DNA from: Amblyomma americanum
Lineage: Eukaryota > Arthropoda > Arachnida > Ixodida > Ixodidae
Assembly (NCBI RefSeq): GCF_052857255.1
Contig: NC_135505.1
Span: forward strand, 139,722,343 to 139,786,342
Reading direction: 5' to 3'
Length of the DNA stretch: 64,000 nt
The notes below the pieces were generated by a model. The model was not told the DNA's origin. It searched no databases and saw only the letters and a list, made by a program, of their open reading frames with translations. This document shows positions 44,127-57,481 of the stretch, in pieces. Numbering within the stretch: position 1 is the stretch's first letter; each line of letters opens with the position of its first letter. Made by a program: the position numbers and the translations under genes.

Positions 44127-45345
44127 AGTGGAAGCGGTCTGCATTGCTCAAGGGGCCAGTGAAAACTTGAACAATGAAATAGTCACACACAACTGATACT
44201 ATTATCTTGGTTTATTTACCAACTGTTTCGGGTGGTGGACTGTCCTTCATCAGGGTTAAAGTTGAATGAATACAGATATCTGCGTATTTACAGAACTGAA
44301 TGTAGAGGGAAAGGAGGAACTCTATTTCTTTTCTTTGAGGAGAAAAACATACACACACATCACGGAGTAACAGGCAAGAGTGCTGCCGTCTATTAGGGGA
44401 AAAGAACAGGGCTGTAAAAGAAAAGTTAAAAAACAGAGGTATCAGACATGTAGCCGAGGTGGAGAGGGGTGTTTTTGCCGAGAAGACGCAAGCAAGAAAG
44501 GTTTCTTTCGGCGGAAGAGAGAAGTTCGAACACAAGGAAACAAAACAATAAAAAACAATGAAAAAAGCGGAAAAAAACAAGAAAAGAACAAGACTAGACT
44601 GAAACAGAACACAACAGTGCACACAGCATGACCCGCTCCCCAGCGGTGCTGGTGTTGAGGACTCTTGGAATGTAATTTACGGTAAGCTGTCAAGACAGCT
44701 TCATTTCGCACTGCTCAAGAGACACCAGCGACCGTTACGATGGCAGCGTGTCGCCTCAGCGGCGGAAAAGCGGTCATCCAGACGCCGTGCGAAAACCCGA
44801 TCCCGCAACGGGGCGCTTCAGAGACCAACCACTAGCCGTTCGTCAGAGGGTGCCTCCGCTGTGCGTCCCACTGCGGACAATTCCGAGAAGGGGGCCAAAA
44901 GGACAAGGAGGAAAAGGAGGAAGGGAAGGGGGCCATGGTGAGCTTAATAAAAAAAATAAATGAAAAATCACCAATGGGAGCTTCTTTCGCGTCTTTCAGT
45001 TAGATAGGTTTTTGAGGAAAGCAAAATTGCTCAAGTTCTGATTGATGCCATGAGTTAATGTTCCAATTATGTGTATGAAATAGAACTCTTTGTTCTCTTT
45101 GGCGGCTTGTTTAAAAGCCTGACTGAAGGAGGACGACCCGAATGCTTTCGAATGTATGTTGTGGCAGACATAGGTGCTTAGAAAAGGGCAGGCTTGGCAG
45201 TGCGTGAATGTAGGCCTTGTGGTTGTTGAATCGCAAGCTGAACGGAGTTTCTGTCTGGCCAATGTATTGCATGCCGCACACACCGCAATGAAGCATGTAG
45301 ACCACATTTGCACTGTCGCAATTTAGAGTTTCTTTGACTGTGAGA
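44127..45345 (-). mobile_element. Penelope-like element, left copy of a head-to-head pair
   Basis: 5'-truncated PLE. The minus strand encodes a GIY-YIG endonuclease segment at 45305-45111 (YMLHCGVCGMQYIGQTETPF), with conserved CxxC, Y-IG and RFNNH residues. A stop follows at GF-stop, and the rest of the C-terminus (ENKEFYFIHIIGTLTHGINQ) continues in another frame. The roughly 800-bp tail contains CCTGATGAAGGACAGTCC and CCGAAACAGTTGG near its end. The tail region also opens AT-rich frames (44212-44622) that I regard as noncoding. The endonuclease of intact PLEs nicks the target for reverse transcription; this copy lacks the reverse transcriptase. Confidence 0.8.
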
Positions 45346-45399
45346 GCAAAGTCAGAGAAGGTATCTTTCTCTAAAAGGTACCTTCTCTGACTTTAGGTA

Positions 45400-47714
<2,315 letters not shown>

Positions 47715-47872
47715 GATGCGAGCTCTGGGTCAGGAAATCCTTTGTCAACAAAGTACCCAAGTGTTGCTTGTTTCTGTTCAAAATAATGTGCGCAAATTCC
47801 AGCCATCTTTTATACAAACCGGAAGAGTGCGGAGACGCTCAGAAACCAACAAATCAATTAGGGCAGAATTAA
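47715..47872 (+). CDS. Tick salivary lipocalin, exon 5 (terminal)
   Basis: Enters in phase 1 after TTCCTTTTCAACAG, so that the split codon gives glycine and the frame reads (G)CELWVRKSFVNKVPKCC and on through FKIMCA to TAA at 47870-47872. GCELWV is the hallmark of the last strand and C-terminal helix of tick histamine-binding-type lipocalins, and the following cysteines form the usual disulphides. The phase match across a 4.9 kb intron holding two PLE copies strongly supports one gene. Confidence 0.82.
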
Positions 47873-48018
47873 AGCAGCAGAGGACAACACGCCGCAAACC
47901 AAACACCGCGGTAAATCTGTACATCACTGTCACATTCTTCTATTTTTTTCTTCCCACTTGGTTTCATTCTTCACCAAGCACTACTACTTTTATTGCCGAC
48001 TGATGGTTCCTTCAATGC

Positions 48019-48024
48019 AATAAA
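48019..48024 (+). promoter_or_regulatory. Poly(A) signal of the lipocalin gene
   Basis: AATAAA 147 bp after the stop codon, followed by a T-rich/GCAAGC context. Confidence 0.6.
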
Positions 48025-48084
48025 CTTTCTGCAAGCAGCAAAATAAAAAATTCAAAGCTGATTCACGTGAGTGTCGCAATACAC

Positions 48085-48510
48085 TTGCATTACGAATGCG
48101 ACAGCGTTAAACCTCCTGTTCTGCAGAAAATCCGGTGTCGCTGTTGTGAGCGAAAAATCCCCCGAGAAGCAACCTGGGGGAGTCATCTAGGTCACATGAC
48201 CTTGTAGCATCATCACAACCTGCTCACCGGTTTGTGAGCAAACTGACGACCGTGGCAGTTAAATTAATGATTAGTAACCAGAGGTTGCTCAGGAAGAGCA
48301 AACAGGGTCTCACAAGCCCCACTGGCCATCACAGGGCAGCGGCGCATTGCTTAACCGCTGCGCCAGGACTGGTATGAGAACTCCCAGCGATTAATGAATG
48401 TAAAGTCGACAATGACCAATTCTGCAAATGGCCATTAACCCAAACGTTATCGCGTCATACCTATAAGGCGAGGCTTAAGTGTCCCCTACAATTTTTTCTT
48501 GCGGCACCTG
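48085..48510 (-). repeat. Interspersed element, family E, copy 2
   Basis: On the minus strand it opens with GGGGACACTTAAGCCTCGCC and TTATAGGTATGACGCGATAA, as at 26020. It carries a tRNA-like A-box stretch (TGGCGCAGCGGTTAAGC) and GAGCAACCTCTGG, and ends with CTAACGCTGTCGCATTC-like sequence shared with 33540. Confidence 0.45.
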
Positions 48511-48791
48511 TTTAGTTCGACAATTAACACTAATCGCTCTTAATGCCGCTCCTTTTAAAGATACAGGCAAACTACGTCGAGTCTTTTTGGCCCCGAATTC
48601 TCATGCCCTAAGTGACGTCTCTCAAAGGTTGCACATAACAGCATAAAATACTTGATGCTAAATTCTTGTACTATACTTCTAGCGCTTGTTTTTATGCACC
48701 CTGCCCCTGAAAAAAAAATTAGCGGATAGTTTAGCATGGCTAAGCATGGAATATCGTGCAGTAGTGTTTGTCACAGTGGGTATTTAGTCCT

Positions 48792-49022
48792 TGCATGCTA
48801 AAGCCCTTTGACCTAAGGCCTTTACTATAAGAGCCTTCTACCTAAAGGCTTTTACCCTGAAGGCATTTAGCTTGAAGGCCTTCTGGGTAAAAGCTTCTAG
48901 GTACAAGGCATTTAGCTTGAAGGCCTTGAGGGTAAAAGCCTTTAGATAGAAGGCATTTAGCTTGAAGGCCTTGAGGTTAAAAGTCTTTAGGTAGAAGGCA
49001 TTTAGCCTGAAGGCCTTCAGTG
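48792..49022. repeat. 45-bp minisatellite, about five units
   Basis: GGCATTTAGC marks units at 48862, 48907, 48952 and 48997, exactly 45 bp apart; diverged units extend to about 48792. Each holds TTGAAGGCCTT and GGTAAAAGCCTTTAGGTAGAA-like pieces. All frames contain stops or lack support for coding. Confidence 0.9.
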
Positions 49023-49112
49023 CCGTCTTGTGATGTCAGGTGTACACACCTAGCAGGTTGTCCACAACCCGGTGGGCCGTCTGCCACAAAGCAGGCTTCA
49101 GGGGCATACAGT

Positions 49113-49328
49113 CGTCCACAGACCTATCTAGAGCGCTCGAAATCCGTCTCCTCTGCGCTCTGCAGTACGCAGAGCGACGTATAGCGGCAGAGCCTGGATC
49201 GAGATAGCGAATCTGTGAGTATGGTCTGAGCAGCATCTCGAACCAGGCGCCACCGCTAGATGTCGCTCTGCGCACTGCAGAGCGCAGACGGCACAGAGTT
49301 CGAGCACTCTAGATAGATCTGTGAACGA
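49113..49328. mobile_element. Foldback element with about 90-bp arms
   Basis: 49115-49209 and about 49235-49328 are inverted copies: TCTATCTAGAGTGCTCGAA and TCTGCGCTCTGCAGT, then CGCAGAGCGACxTxTAGCGG in each arm. The centre is about 25 bp. Short palindrome GCTCTGCAGTxCGCAGAGC inside each arm. Confidence 0.7.
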
Positions 49329-50093
49329 CGTACGTACATACGCACAAAAATCATAAAATGCGTTTAGTAGAGCTACCGCACAAAAAAATTTAGTTGGTGA
49401 ACACGACTGCAATTGTACTATGTCATAAGTGGGGCAAATGAAACTAAATGGAAATCGACCGTCAAAAAAGTACCCCCTCGGTGAACACTGCGATCTTCAC
49501 TGAACTAAATTCAGTTGACAGTCCAGCGTCGTCCTGTGTGTTTCTCCATCTTTCTGCTGTTTTTAGTTGATTAAGAAACTATCCTGATCGAGTTGCGAGA
49601 GCGGCACGTGGATGCCACTGTAGGCCGACTTCCGTTCCGGGAATCCTGCAGCCTAGAGGACAGGCAGCTGTGGTTCCGGCGCCTGGTGCGGAATGGTGTA
49701 GAGTGACTGCGAGGGCAGGGGCCAGGTGCGGGAAGGACGCCACCGCCTTTCGGACATCAACGCCCTGTTTGAGTGGAGCAGTGTGTTCCCCCCTAAAAAA
49801 AGAGGCAGCTTGCCTTCCCGGTCTCCGACCCTTTGTCTCAATACACTCAAAATGTTAATATCCTGTATAAATAGTTTCTCTAGTTTCCCCCTAAACACCG
49901 ACCGCAACTCCTCATTCCTGCTCCAGACCCTGTCCACGCCACTTATGAGTTCCAACAACTGGCAGCAGTTCTGGGATGATGGACACGTCAGTCACCGGCT
50001 TCAAAGGACCATGGCAGCAAAGGGACTGACAGCCACAATAAGCTACCCTTGTAGGGTGAATGCCTGAGATTGAACTTGCATTTGGTATGGTGC
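49329..50093. other. No confident gene; open stretch at 49726-50066
   Basis: A 113-codon plus-strand frame reads protein-like in parts (LISCINSFSSFPLNTDRNSS, then WQQFWDDGHVSHRLQRTM), but it starts without context and earlier codons are broken by stops. It may be a decayed coding sequence upstream of the exon at 50670; no family was recognised. Confidence 0.3.
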
Positions 50094-50326
50094 GGTGTGG
50101 TTTATGGTGTTTGACGTCCCAAAACGACGCAGGCTATGAAGGACACCGTAGTGGAGGGCTCCAGATAGTATCTACCAGCTTGGGTTCTTCAACGTGCACC
50201 GACATCGCGCAGCACACAAGCCTCTGAAACTTCACCCCTATTGAAATGTGTCCGCCGCTGCCGGGATTTAACCCGCGTCTTTTGGGTTAGCAGCCGAGCA
50301 CCACAACTACTCAGTCACCACGGCAG
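50094..50326 (-). mobile_element. tRNA-derived SINE, family B, diverged
   Basis: Reverse copy with head TGGTGACTGAGTAGTTGTGG and degenerate B box GGTTAAATCCC, and the family 3' end at GACGTCAAACACCATAAACC. More diverged than other family B copies. Confidence 0.82.
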
Positions 50327-50669
50327 CACCTTGGATAATGCCAGACCTCGCTAGCAAAGGCATCGTCAGCAGGAATTTCCCGAGATCAAACTGAGATTCC
50401 TGAGATTGAGATTGAGCAGGAATTTCCTGCTGACAATTGCCTGGCACATGAGTTTCAGGTAATTTTGAGTCTCTGTTGGTTTTAGACAAAGCTTTAGTGA
50501 GGGCTTCGTGACACTACGTGGAGGTTAAAAGTGTGGGACCTTCTCGAAATTTGCTAGAGATTGGGAATTTCGCCAAGTTCCGTGTAATGAAACAAAGATA
50601 TTGCCGCCAGGTGTCCCCGGGCGGCGCCTTGACGACAAAGAAGAAGTGAATCGTGCGTTCTCTTTGCAG

Positions 50670-50802
50670 CTGGACACTGCTTGATTCCTTGCGGCCTGTG
50701 CCTAGCCTCCTGATTTTGCAACCCATTTGTGACAATATTCTCGAGGTTATGCAGCAGGAGGACGTGATGACTGAGGAGATCGTGGAGCAGCTGGGGAAAT
50801 GA
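50670..50802 (+). CDS. Terminal exon of an unrecognised gene
   Basis: After a good acceptor (GTTCTCTTTGCAG) an exon enters in phase 2 and runs 43 codons to TGA: WTLLDSLRPVPSLLILQPIC and EVMQQEDVMTEEIVEQLGK. The amphipathic, acidic helix-like sequence and clean codon use suggest a real coding end, but no upstream exon was found; candidates at 50480-50610 contain stops in all frames. It could also be part of a decayed gene. No family recognised. Confidence 0.4.
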
Positions 50803-51140
50803 TTGCAGTTCGCAAAGAGGGAAAAAAATTGCGGGCGGTTCAGCTTGGGGCTAATTGCGAATTATCCCTGGTCTTACATGGTTTATGTTGATTTTCTATA
50901 GCACTATTTGATTTTAAATGGCTTACCCTGGTTGATAAATAATATGATGGAAGTTTAGGTGATATTGCATCATTTTAGATTTGTGCTACAGTAGAAGTGG
51001 TCGTTCTCTTCTAGCCCCATCCAGCCAATGACATCAGGTGATTTCCACAAACCTGCTAGCGTGAGCAGCGTGATAATGCAAGAAGGAGACTATCCCCTTT
51101 CGTCTGCCACTACCAGCTGCATTGTAATGCTAGCAGGTTC

Positions 51141-51225
51141 ATGAGATTCAGCCGACGCCATTAGCTGGAAGGGGGTCCTTTGTTGGGGAAAAGCCGCTTC
51201 TTTCTTTACTTGTATCAAACTATTG
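51141..51225. mobile_element. Single arm of the foldback family seen at 29278
   Basis: CATGAGATTCAGCCGACGCCATTAGCTGGA corresponds to the right arm at 29470 (CATGAGAATCGGTCGACACC, ATTGGCTGGA), with further loose agreement up to CTTGTATC. Confidence 0.5.
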
Positions 51226-51261
51226 CCTCGGAGACGCACAGTTGGCAGTATATGTACGAAC

Positions 51262-51267
51262 TTTAAT
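51262..51267 (-). promoter_or_regulatory. Possible poly(A) signal of the zinc-finger gene
   Basis: ATTAAA on the minus strand, about 130 bp after the stop at 51397. Confidence 0.4.
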
Positions 51268-51396
51268 ACAAATATAAAATAATCTTCATTTCTAGTTTGC
51301 CTGCAAGTCTTCTTCCTCAGCGGAAAGTTACTGTCCCCCGTGAGCCTCTCTCTCGTGGTGCATTGTGTGGCCACTCTGCGAAAGCTTCTTTCCACT

Positions 51397-51784
51397 TCAA
51401 AAGTAGGCGAAGGGTTTCTTAGCAATGTGGGTCTGCAGGTGCCTGGTAAAGTGACGCCTGTAGGCATACACCCTTCCGCAATCGGGACACACGTGCGGTG
51501 ATGATGGGTACCCATCACCCGTCGTGTGCAACTTGCGGTGACGAGCCAGGTTAGACGCATCTGCGAAGCGCTGGTCGCAGTCGGCGCATTTGTACGGCCT
51601 CTCCCCCGTGTGGACCACCAAGTGCCGGTTAAGATTCTCCAGCTGCGTGAATGCTTTCTTGCAGAATTCGCACACGAAGGGCCGCTCGCCTGTGTGCGTT
51701 CTCTGGTGTCTGGTGACATTGGCCCTGCGTCGGATGTGGATAAAGAAAGGAGGGCAGTGGTTACACTGGGCACTGGCATCACCA
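51397..51784 (-). CDS. C2H2 zinc-finger protein, last exon
   Basis: After acceptor TTTGTCATCAG the frame reads GDASAQCNHC and continues through four to five C2H2 fingers: a first finger with a long spacer (CNHC...RHQRTH), VCEFCKKAFTQLENLNRHLVVH, KCADCDQRFADASNLARHRKLH and VCPDCGRVYAYRRHFTRHLQ-TH, ending KKPFAYF-stop. TGERPF/Y linkers join the first three, and an 11-residue loop precedes the last. Such tandem fingers bind DNA in the nucleus as transcription factors. Entry in phase 2 matches the donor of the exon at 54888, and 58764-58890 also joins in phase, giving 226 codons in the three exons. Upstream exons lie beyond or were not recognised. Confidence 0.82.
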
Positions 51785-52502
51785 CTGATGACAAACAGAT
51801 TAATGACAAAAAAACCTGCAGTCTCTCAAGTCGTCGAGGGTATAAGTAAGCAAGAAATGCTTTGCAGTACCGGCGTAGCACTCTCTCGGATGGGCTATGG
51901 ATGGTGCTAGCTGCATTCTTGAAATAGGCCTTGGCTTCTGTTACCGACTTCGCTCAAGCACAGAAGCCAGAGACTTATGCGCTCATCAGTCATTGGCACT
52001 GGCTTGTAAGCTTACTGTGTCCTTAGTCAAAACTGAACCTCATTTAAGGTCTCACCCCAACCAGACACAACCATAATATAGCTGCAGTGCCGCTGGGGCC
52101 CAAGAGCACGCACCTCTAACCAAACACCTCATTTTTGTCGTCCTCGCTTTATTTAAGCATGCCCCATGTCTGTTTCTTGTTTAACCCCAAGTTAGCGCAC
52201 ACACAAATGCAACCTTAACATCTATGCCACTTCCACGCTGGCGAGAGTCGCGGCTTGCGAGAGATGAGGTGATGGGATAGCTGTAGCATGCACTGCGCTA
52301 CACGCTGCTATCAGCAATACAGATATTCGCCGTGATTTCAGAGCACCTGAAAGGGCAAGCCAGTTCCTTCAGAGTGCGCCAAGCTGCATACCATTTGGGC
52401 GGAAAATTTCGCGAAGTTCACTTCAGGTTTGGCGTCTTGTCCTCCTTTCGGTTCACATGACTCCCGGATAGTGTTCGCTTCAGTTTTCCGAGAACAGGAA
52501 CT

Positions 52503-52743
52503 GGTTTGGTTTATGGTTTATGGGGGTTTAACGTCCCAAAGCGACTCAGGCTATGAGAGACGCCGTAGTGAAGGGCTCCGGAAATTTCGACCACCTGGGG
52601 TTCTTTAACGTGCACTGACATCGCACAGCACACGGGCCTCTAGAATTTCGCCTCCATCGAAATTCGACCGCCGCGGCCGGGATCGAACCCGCGTCTTTCG
52701 GGCCAGCAGCCGAGCGCCATAACCACTCAGCCACCGCGGCGGC
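52503..52743 (-). mobile_element. tRNA-derived SINE, family B, complete
   Basis: Reverse copy with intact A box (GTGGCTGAGTGGTTATGGCG) and B box (GGTTCGATCCC), and 3' end TTAAACCCCCATAAACCATA. Flanked by near-identical AGAACAGGAACTG (52491-52503) and AGAAAAGGAGCTG (52744-52756), probably an aged target duplication. Lies in an intron of the zinc-finger gene. Confidence 0.9.
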
Positions 52744-52756
52744 AGAAAAGGAGCTG

Positions 52757-54187
52757 AAAGCATTTCGTGCTTAAAAATGAGGACTGCAATGTACCACTTG
52801 CTGTGGTGCTGATGTGTAGGGGAACTAAGGACTGCCTGAAGCAAGGAAGACACGACGGCTATGGATTCAGGGTCGCTGAATTCTGCGACCCTGCAATGGC
52901 TACTAGACGTTGTCTTTAAATGGAACACTATTCCACTGTCCCTCACAAGCCCAATCATCCACAAAGGTGCTACCCCAGTGTGCTGTCCCGTGGGCACACT
53001 CCTATTCCTGACTACAGAAGAGGCCATACTGCTGAGGTTAAGAAAGCAACTTGGAAGCCCATGCGTGCTTTCGGTCCCACTTAGCTCTGTTCCTTGTTGT
53101 GGCACAGAATGTCCCATTTATTCAAGGACTGAGATTGAATGAAAATTCGTCTGTTCAGGAAATGGAAGTTGGATACAAGATCGGCACTCATAAGTCAAGC
53201 TCTTGTACAATGTTTCAGAACCCATAAAGGTTCCAAAATGTCATAAAGGTTCCAAAATGTCCTACTACAGCCCAACTTGGTCAATGACTAAATCTTCAAT
53301 GAAACCCAAAATGTCACCATAGCTGAGGGTAATTTGAGTTTTCACAGAGCATCTAAAAATAATTTTTGACAGGCCACTTCCACAGTTAACCACCATTTAA
53401 CTTGAAATTGTTGAAGTTATCACCAGTAACCTATATACCACTTTCACAAGTTCTTTTATAATGTCTTTATTTAAGACTGGTTTCTTGCATACTATGCCTT
53501 GATAAACAAATTCTCACAAGCTCAGCTGGACTATAAAGGCCTCAAAACTATTTGTAGCATGGAGACACAAACAGACACCAAAGCTATTTAGACAAGACGA
53601 ACATGATACACAATGCACATTGGACCTGGATGAAAAAAAAAAGCCTTTTGGACATCACTAGAACCAATTAACAGCTTCTGGGCTTAGCAAATGAAAGCTT
53701 CAACCACTAACAAACACCAAAAATTTCTAAACTTTTTTGAATAATAAGAATGGCCTTTGCATAATGTGTCATTAATAGCGCGGTCATTTCAAGTTATGAA
53801 ATGCTTACCGTTAGGAAGCAGTAATGGAGTAAAGTGGCAATGTCCAGGACTGCTGGTCAAAGTACACAACTTCCGAAATTACTCCATGCCCAAACCACTT
53901 TACACATACCTAATTTACATACTTCCAAACTTTCCACATCAACAGCTATAGATGGGACCTTCTTCGGGATAAAAAGTGCTGGCTGTGTTATATTTCATAA
54001 CTGAGTTCTACACTATCCTTCGTGCCAGAAGGAATGTTATCTGGATGGACTTGGGCTGTGATGTTGGTGGGGGGAGTGGGAGCATGCGAGCAATTTGAAA
54101 TGCCACTCCATTCATTTGCAACTGCAGTTTTTAATGGACCATGAGCAAAAAATCCCTCCTGAGCGAAATGTAGCCACTGCCCCAACA
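52757..54187. other. Zinc-finger gene intron, no feature recognised
   Basis: A hairpin with perfect 9-bp arms (CAGGGTCGC ... GCGACCCTG) lies at 52867-52892. A 93-codon frame at 52861-53142 has no domain. The remainder is AT-rich. Confidence 0.45.
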
Positions 54188-54315
54188 AAATTGAAAAGGA
54201 AATGGTGCAGTAACTGTCTCACATATATTGGTGGACACCCGAACCGGTTTTTAGGAAAGGAAATGGCATAGTAACTGACTCCCATATATCGGTGGACACC
54301 CGAAGCGCCCTGTAA
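54188..54315 (-). mobile_element. Two SINE family A tails in tandem
   Basis: The 3' part of family A (GGTGTCCACCAATATATGTG AGACAGTTACTGCACCATTT region) occurs twice in direct order on the minus strand, 54188-54245 and 54246-54315, with nothing between. An internal duplication or two insertions at one site. Confidence 0.75.
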
Positions 54316-54339
54316 GAGGTTTGACCTCTGGCTCATTTG

Positions 54340-54790
54340 AAGGCCAAAATTATCCCCTCCCACTGGTCTCGTTCTCGTTCGGGTGCACTGGGGCCGTGTG
54401 GGCACACAGGAATCACGCCGTGAGTGGTGAACAACGCAGCACATCCAAGGCGCGTTCAACACGAAGCTTGCGGCTTGCTGCCCGTTTGTTCCGCGCGGAA
54501 GCTATGCTGGCGTTCGTGGCATCGGGTTTGTCGAGAACAATGTGCCAACGAACTACGACTGCAGCTTGAGTCCCGCGCGTTTCGGCAAGGCGCCTGGCAG
54601 CGCTTCTACGTGGTTTGCCGCTCCGCGCGTCCGTTTCACCGTACGTAGCAGAGCGATTTGTCTAACGGGCAAGGCGTCACGCCGAACGGGCGATGGCGTT
54701 CCGTGGACTCCCTAGCAGTGCTGCCACACGCTGTCACATTCCACTCTTAAAGGCAAAGCTTAAGCCTCCTCCAATTTTTATCTTGCATCT
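54340..54790 (-). repeat. GC-rich repeat, possible family E copy 3
   Basis: Ends, on the plus strand, in ACTCTTAAAGGCAAAGCTTAAGCC, the inverted form of the family E opening motif. The body is GC-rich and has several short frames without support. Confidence 0.3.
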
Positions 54791-54887
54791 CCCATCTCTC
54801 ATTCTAGAACTGCCTATGTAGCTGTAAAACCTATGTAGCTGGAGGCATGCATAACGCGCTGGCAACAGTGATCAGATGCTGGCTTAC

Positions 54888-55053
54888 TTGTCATCGCTGG
54901 AGAAAGGGCAGTAGATACAGCAGTGCCTTCCCGGTGGCCCCTGGGGGTGCTCGCGCTGCCGGTGCTTGCCCAGAGAGTCTCGCGTAGAGAACAGCTGGCT
55001 GCATGCCTCGCAGGAGAACATCACGCCCAGGATTGACATCCCATTTTCAACCT
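54888..55053 (-). CDS. C2H2 zinc-finger protein, middle exon
   Basis: Acceptor TTCTGTTTGCTGTCAG, frame (E)VENGMSILGVMFSCEACS and a full finger CEACSQLFSTRDSLGKHRQREH (H-x4-H), then CCIYCPFSSDD. The donor GACAA|GTAAGC leaves phase 2 and cuts the protein just after the second C-x2-C pair, which matches entry into 51784. Without splicing a TAA follows at once. An alternative acceptor two bases downstream would give phase 0 entry. Confidence 0.7.
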
Positions 55054-55141
55054 CTGACAGCAAACAGAAAAGAGAACACATCGTCAGGGAAACTATTACT
55101 CTGCAGAACTTTCAGCTTAGTCAAAAGAACCAGGGAGAATG

Positions 55142-55210
55142 GTAGACACTACAAGCGCTGTAGTGTCTACATCGCTTGTGGTATCTACAGTGCTTGTAGT
55201 GTCTACCCCT
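55142..55210. repeat. GTAGACACTACAAGC palindromic cluster
   Basis: GTAGACACTACA and its complement TGTAGTGTCTAC flank AGCGC; two more GTAGTGTCTAC/TGGTATCTAC pieces follow. A small compound palindrome. Confidence 0.7.
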
Positions 55211-56517
55211 CTCCTTTGTCTGTGTGAGCTGGTTTTTGTTTTCAAGATCAACTACATCCAACCAGCCCAAACCACCATTTCCTGCAACAGAGCTTTCAAC
55301 ACAGCATAGACATCACAAGCACAAGGCAAGAGACAAAGTGCAATAGTTTTCCACCTGCCTTGCTCCTGCTTTTCGCTCTGTGTTGTTTGGCAGCAAGACA
55401 TATCCCTGCATATCACATATTAGTTATAACAATAGCAGCAAGGCTACATGCTGTTACAAATAGCATGCCTTTATCCCTATTTGCAAAGTGCTACATAAAC
55501 GAGCACAGAAAACTACACAAATGGGACTTGCTTTACATCAAACAGTCATTTTCTTTTCGTATTACACATATGTACACATATGCACAGCCTGTACAATGCA
55601 AACTGAGAAAAGCACAAATCAAGTCCGTGTTACAAAAGACGTTTTGCCTGTCAGTGGGATTTTCCCCATGTTGCTGACAGTGCAAATGAAATACCAACTG
55701 TAGGGTTCTTTTCCACAGCCAAGTGCCTCAGATGATTTGCTGGATATAAGCAAGCGTACGTACACATCGCATCCTTTTATGGAGTCGATAAGGCTAGGAC
55801 TATTATACACGCTTCAACAGCTTTTTTGAAGTTGTACGACACTCCGTGCACGTATGGTATAACCTCAGGCTTCCGACATCTCTGTCTGGCCGCTCATTTT
55901 TTAATTCCTTTCAAGTCTTCTAGTAACATCTGAGTAACAGCAATAAAGACATTGCAAGAAAACCCTGCCGAATGTTGCCACGAAATTTCATGTACAAAGC
56001 TTGCCTGCACATTGTCAGCACAGAACTTCTGCAAAGTACAGATTCAAGGAAGGGGTGTGCAATTACTAGTTTCATGGTTAAACTGGCTTAGCGATATGGA
56101 AGTAGTTCCTGTGCACAAGGTGAATAAAACTAAAAAACTATGGTCCTCGAACAGAAACATACACTCTAAATTATTTATCAGAAATACAGATTTGCCATGC
56201 ATGCTAACCATTTTTGGGAGAGTTTAAGGGTCCCTTTTTAAGAGAAAAAGTGCCATGACCCTCTCCTGGTTGAACGAGTAAAATGCAAACATTTAGACAA
56301 CAGTTGTGCATCCTCCTTCATGGTATCCACAAAGACCATCATGAGAGGGGTAGCAGAACTCCGACTGAACTAACAGTCATGAAACAGTCAGATAACTTCT
56401 GAGGAGAGCATCACCTAACTCCTTCACAAGTACCAGCCAACACTCAACAATAGTTACCTGCCTATCATGAAAGTGCGAGATGGTCGCTGAAGTGAGAGTC
56501 CGGCAACTCTCACGAAC
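55211..56517. other. Zinc-finger gene intron, no feature recognised
   Basis: AT-rich, with short frames and no domain or repeat family recognised. Confidence 0.45.
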
Positions 56518-56640
56518 GGAAAGTTGGGCTAGTTGGTTCGTACATGGCATAGTTACAACAGCCCAAAAGACAAGAGACAAAAGAGAATGTTGTCTTTCCT
56601 TTTCCTTTCATCCATCGTCCTTTGCAGTGTTGTAACTCCC
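56518..56640 (+). mobile_element. Hairpin repeat with GGGCTAGTTGG leader, diverged
   Basis: Leader GGAAAGTTGGGCTAGTTGGT is nearly the same as at 39727. AGTTACAACAGCCCAAAAGAC pairs loosely with GTCCTTTGCAGTGTTGTAACT on the right. Same layout as the hairpins at 1969, 32184 and 39731. Confidence 0.5.
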
Positions 56641-57481
56641 ATAGCCTCCTAAATCTCTACGAAAGTCTGAGTGACCCTCCAAGGAAAGGTGACATGACTC
56701 TCTCATACAAGATCAAGGCAGCACATGCAACATTAGAAAAGGGAGTAAAATGCATTTTCAAAGGAGTCAACCGCCAAGTTCAAAACCATGCCTGAAATGT
56801 GAACCAACAGAGACACCAAATAACATCTAAAGTGCATGTAACAATAAAACTGCACATGCCCAAGACTAAAAACAATCATTATAGTGATAAACAAAATGTC
56901 AGTTCTCAATATTCATACCATACAGCACGCAAACAAAATGGTAATCCCTCTCTAAAGACAGAAAATTTCAGTTCGTAATACTACTGCCATACAAGAGGTT
57001 CAGAAAATAGTAATCGCAGTTCAGATCAGCATGAGTTAGAGAGCAAATAAGAGCTACTGATACTCTATCTGTAATCAAGAGGAGAAAATAGGGCTTAACA
57101 GGACAGATAATGTGAAGAAGAGATTATGACGGACAACGTAAAATAAAGTGTAGTGAACGGGGCAGCTGCATGACAATGCTAACTGGAGATCAATGAAGTG
57201 CCTTTTTCCTGCAGTGGGACATGCTCAGCCTCTCAAGCGAATGTTGTCCCACGCAGCAGTCGGATGGCCTGCAAATTAAAGAGCAGATATATAAACCCAT
57301 GTCAGAGTGGACCCTACATCAAGTAATAATTCATAAGCAGAGAAGACTGTCCCCAGGAACTTATATGCCAGAACACACTCAGGCAGCATAGACATTTTAA
57401 GAGCACAATTTAAGAACAAACACCACCCAACCCTCCAATCTCGCAAGTAAAGATACATCCTCATCAGTCTTACCATGCCCA
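56641..57481. other. Zinc-finger gene intron, no feature recognised
   Basis: AT-rich. A possible acceptor (minus, AATTTGCAG near 57269) opens frames of only about 25 codons. Confidence 0.4.

Noticed and set aside
52861..53142. 93-codon ORF beginning MDSGSLNSATLQWLL
   Set aside because: It starts inside a small hairpin and shows no domain; the opposite strand is equally open.
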